DNA of 5,941 bases from CAZMMV01 sp964637035 (GTDB taxonomy: Bacteria; Bacillota; Clostridia; Tissierellales; Tissierellaceae). The stretch lies in NCBI GenBank assembly GCA_964637035.1, contig CAZWTU010000100.1, positions 1-5,941 of the forward strand, written 5' to 3'. The notes beneath the pieces were generated by a model that was not told where the DNA came from, made no database searches, and was given only the letters and a program-made list of their open reading frames with translations. A program made the position numbers and the translations under genes. Shown here piece by piece: positions 5,927 through 5,941 of the stretch; positions within the stretch are counted from its first letter, which is position 1, and each line of letters opens with the position of its first letter.

Positions 5927-5941
5927 CACCTTGTAGCTCAG
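5927..5941 (+). tRNA. Possible 5' end of a tRNA, cut by the window edge
   Basis: The last bases, CACCTTG followed by TAGCTCAG, match the start of a tRNA: a 7-nt acceptor arm, T8 and A9, the 5' strand of the D-stem GCTC, then A14 and G15. An AT-rich stretch with TATATA (5910-5915) lies just before it. Only 15 nt are present, so neither pairing nor anticodon can be checked. A first base of C is less common than G. The match to TAGCTCAG may be coincidence. Confidence 0.35.

Noticed and set aside
1..5941. CRISPR array, insertion sequence, phage genes or toxin-antitoxin pair
   Set aside because: No regularly spaced repeats, transposase or integrase reading frames, terminal inverted repeats or small paired genes are seen. 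The window is almost fully covered by five intact genes of known families.

Overview
The window is AT-rich, low-GC DNA. It uses GGAGG-type ribosome binding sites, T-tailed hairpin terminators, a Bce-type regulator/transporter set and an HD-GYP gene. This points to a Firmicute, most likely a member of the Clostridia; the species cannot be named from the sequence.

Layout. Bases 58-1731 hold a two-gene regulatory operon: an OmpR-family response regulator that starts at TTG, followed directly (stop and start codons abut) by a small intramembrane-sensing histidine kinase. Bases 1732-1844 are a compact control region. It holds a perfect 8-4-8 palindrome that fits the BceR-type operator consensus TNACA-N4-TGTAA, a second half-site exactly 20 bp further on, a terminator hairpin with seven Ts, and two TATACT -10-like hexamers. 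Bases 1845-4620 hold the ABC ATPase and a 10-helix permease with a large extracellular domain, overlapping by 8 nt. Together these four genes form a complete BceRS-BceAB-type antimicrobial-peptide sensing and resistance module. By family knowledge, the transporter detects a cell-envelope-targeting peptide (bacitracin or lantibiotic type), signals to the kinase inside the membrane, the kinase phosphorylates the regulator, and the regulator activates the transporter promoter. The actual ligand cannot be read from the sequence.

A strong bidirectional hairpin terminator (4627-4664) separates the transporter from a convergent minus-strand gene (4716-5783). That gene encodes a cytoplasmic HD-GYP protein with all the hallmarks of an active cyclic-di-GMP phosphodiesterase. 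Nothing shows a functional link between it and the Bce module. The right edge (5784-5941) is the upstream region of the HD-GYP gene. The window ends in bases that look like the first 15 nt of a plus-strand tRNA, which cannot be confirmed.

I see a well-built example of a known system rather than a wholly new one. The most informative details are the operator architecture between the regulators and the transporter, and two in-frame internal duplications in the permease's extracellular domain, one with calcium-loop-like DxNxDG motifs. Three genes (ATPase, permease, HD-GYP) should start at internal ATGs rather than at the first possible start codon.
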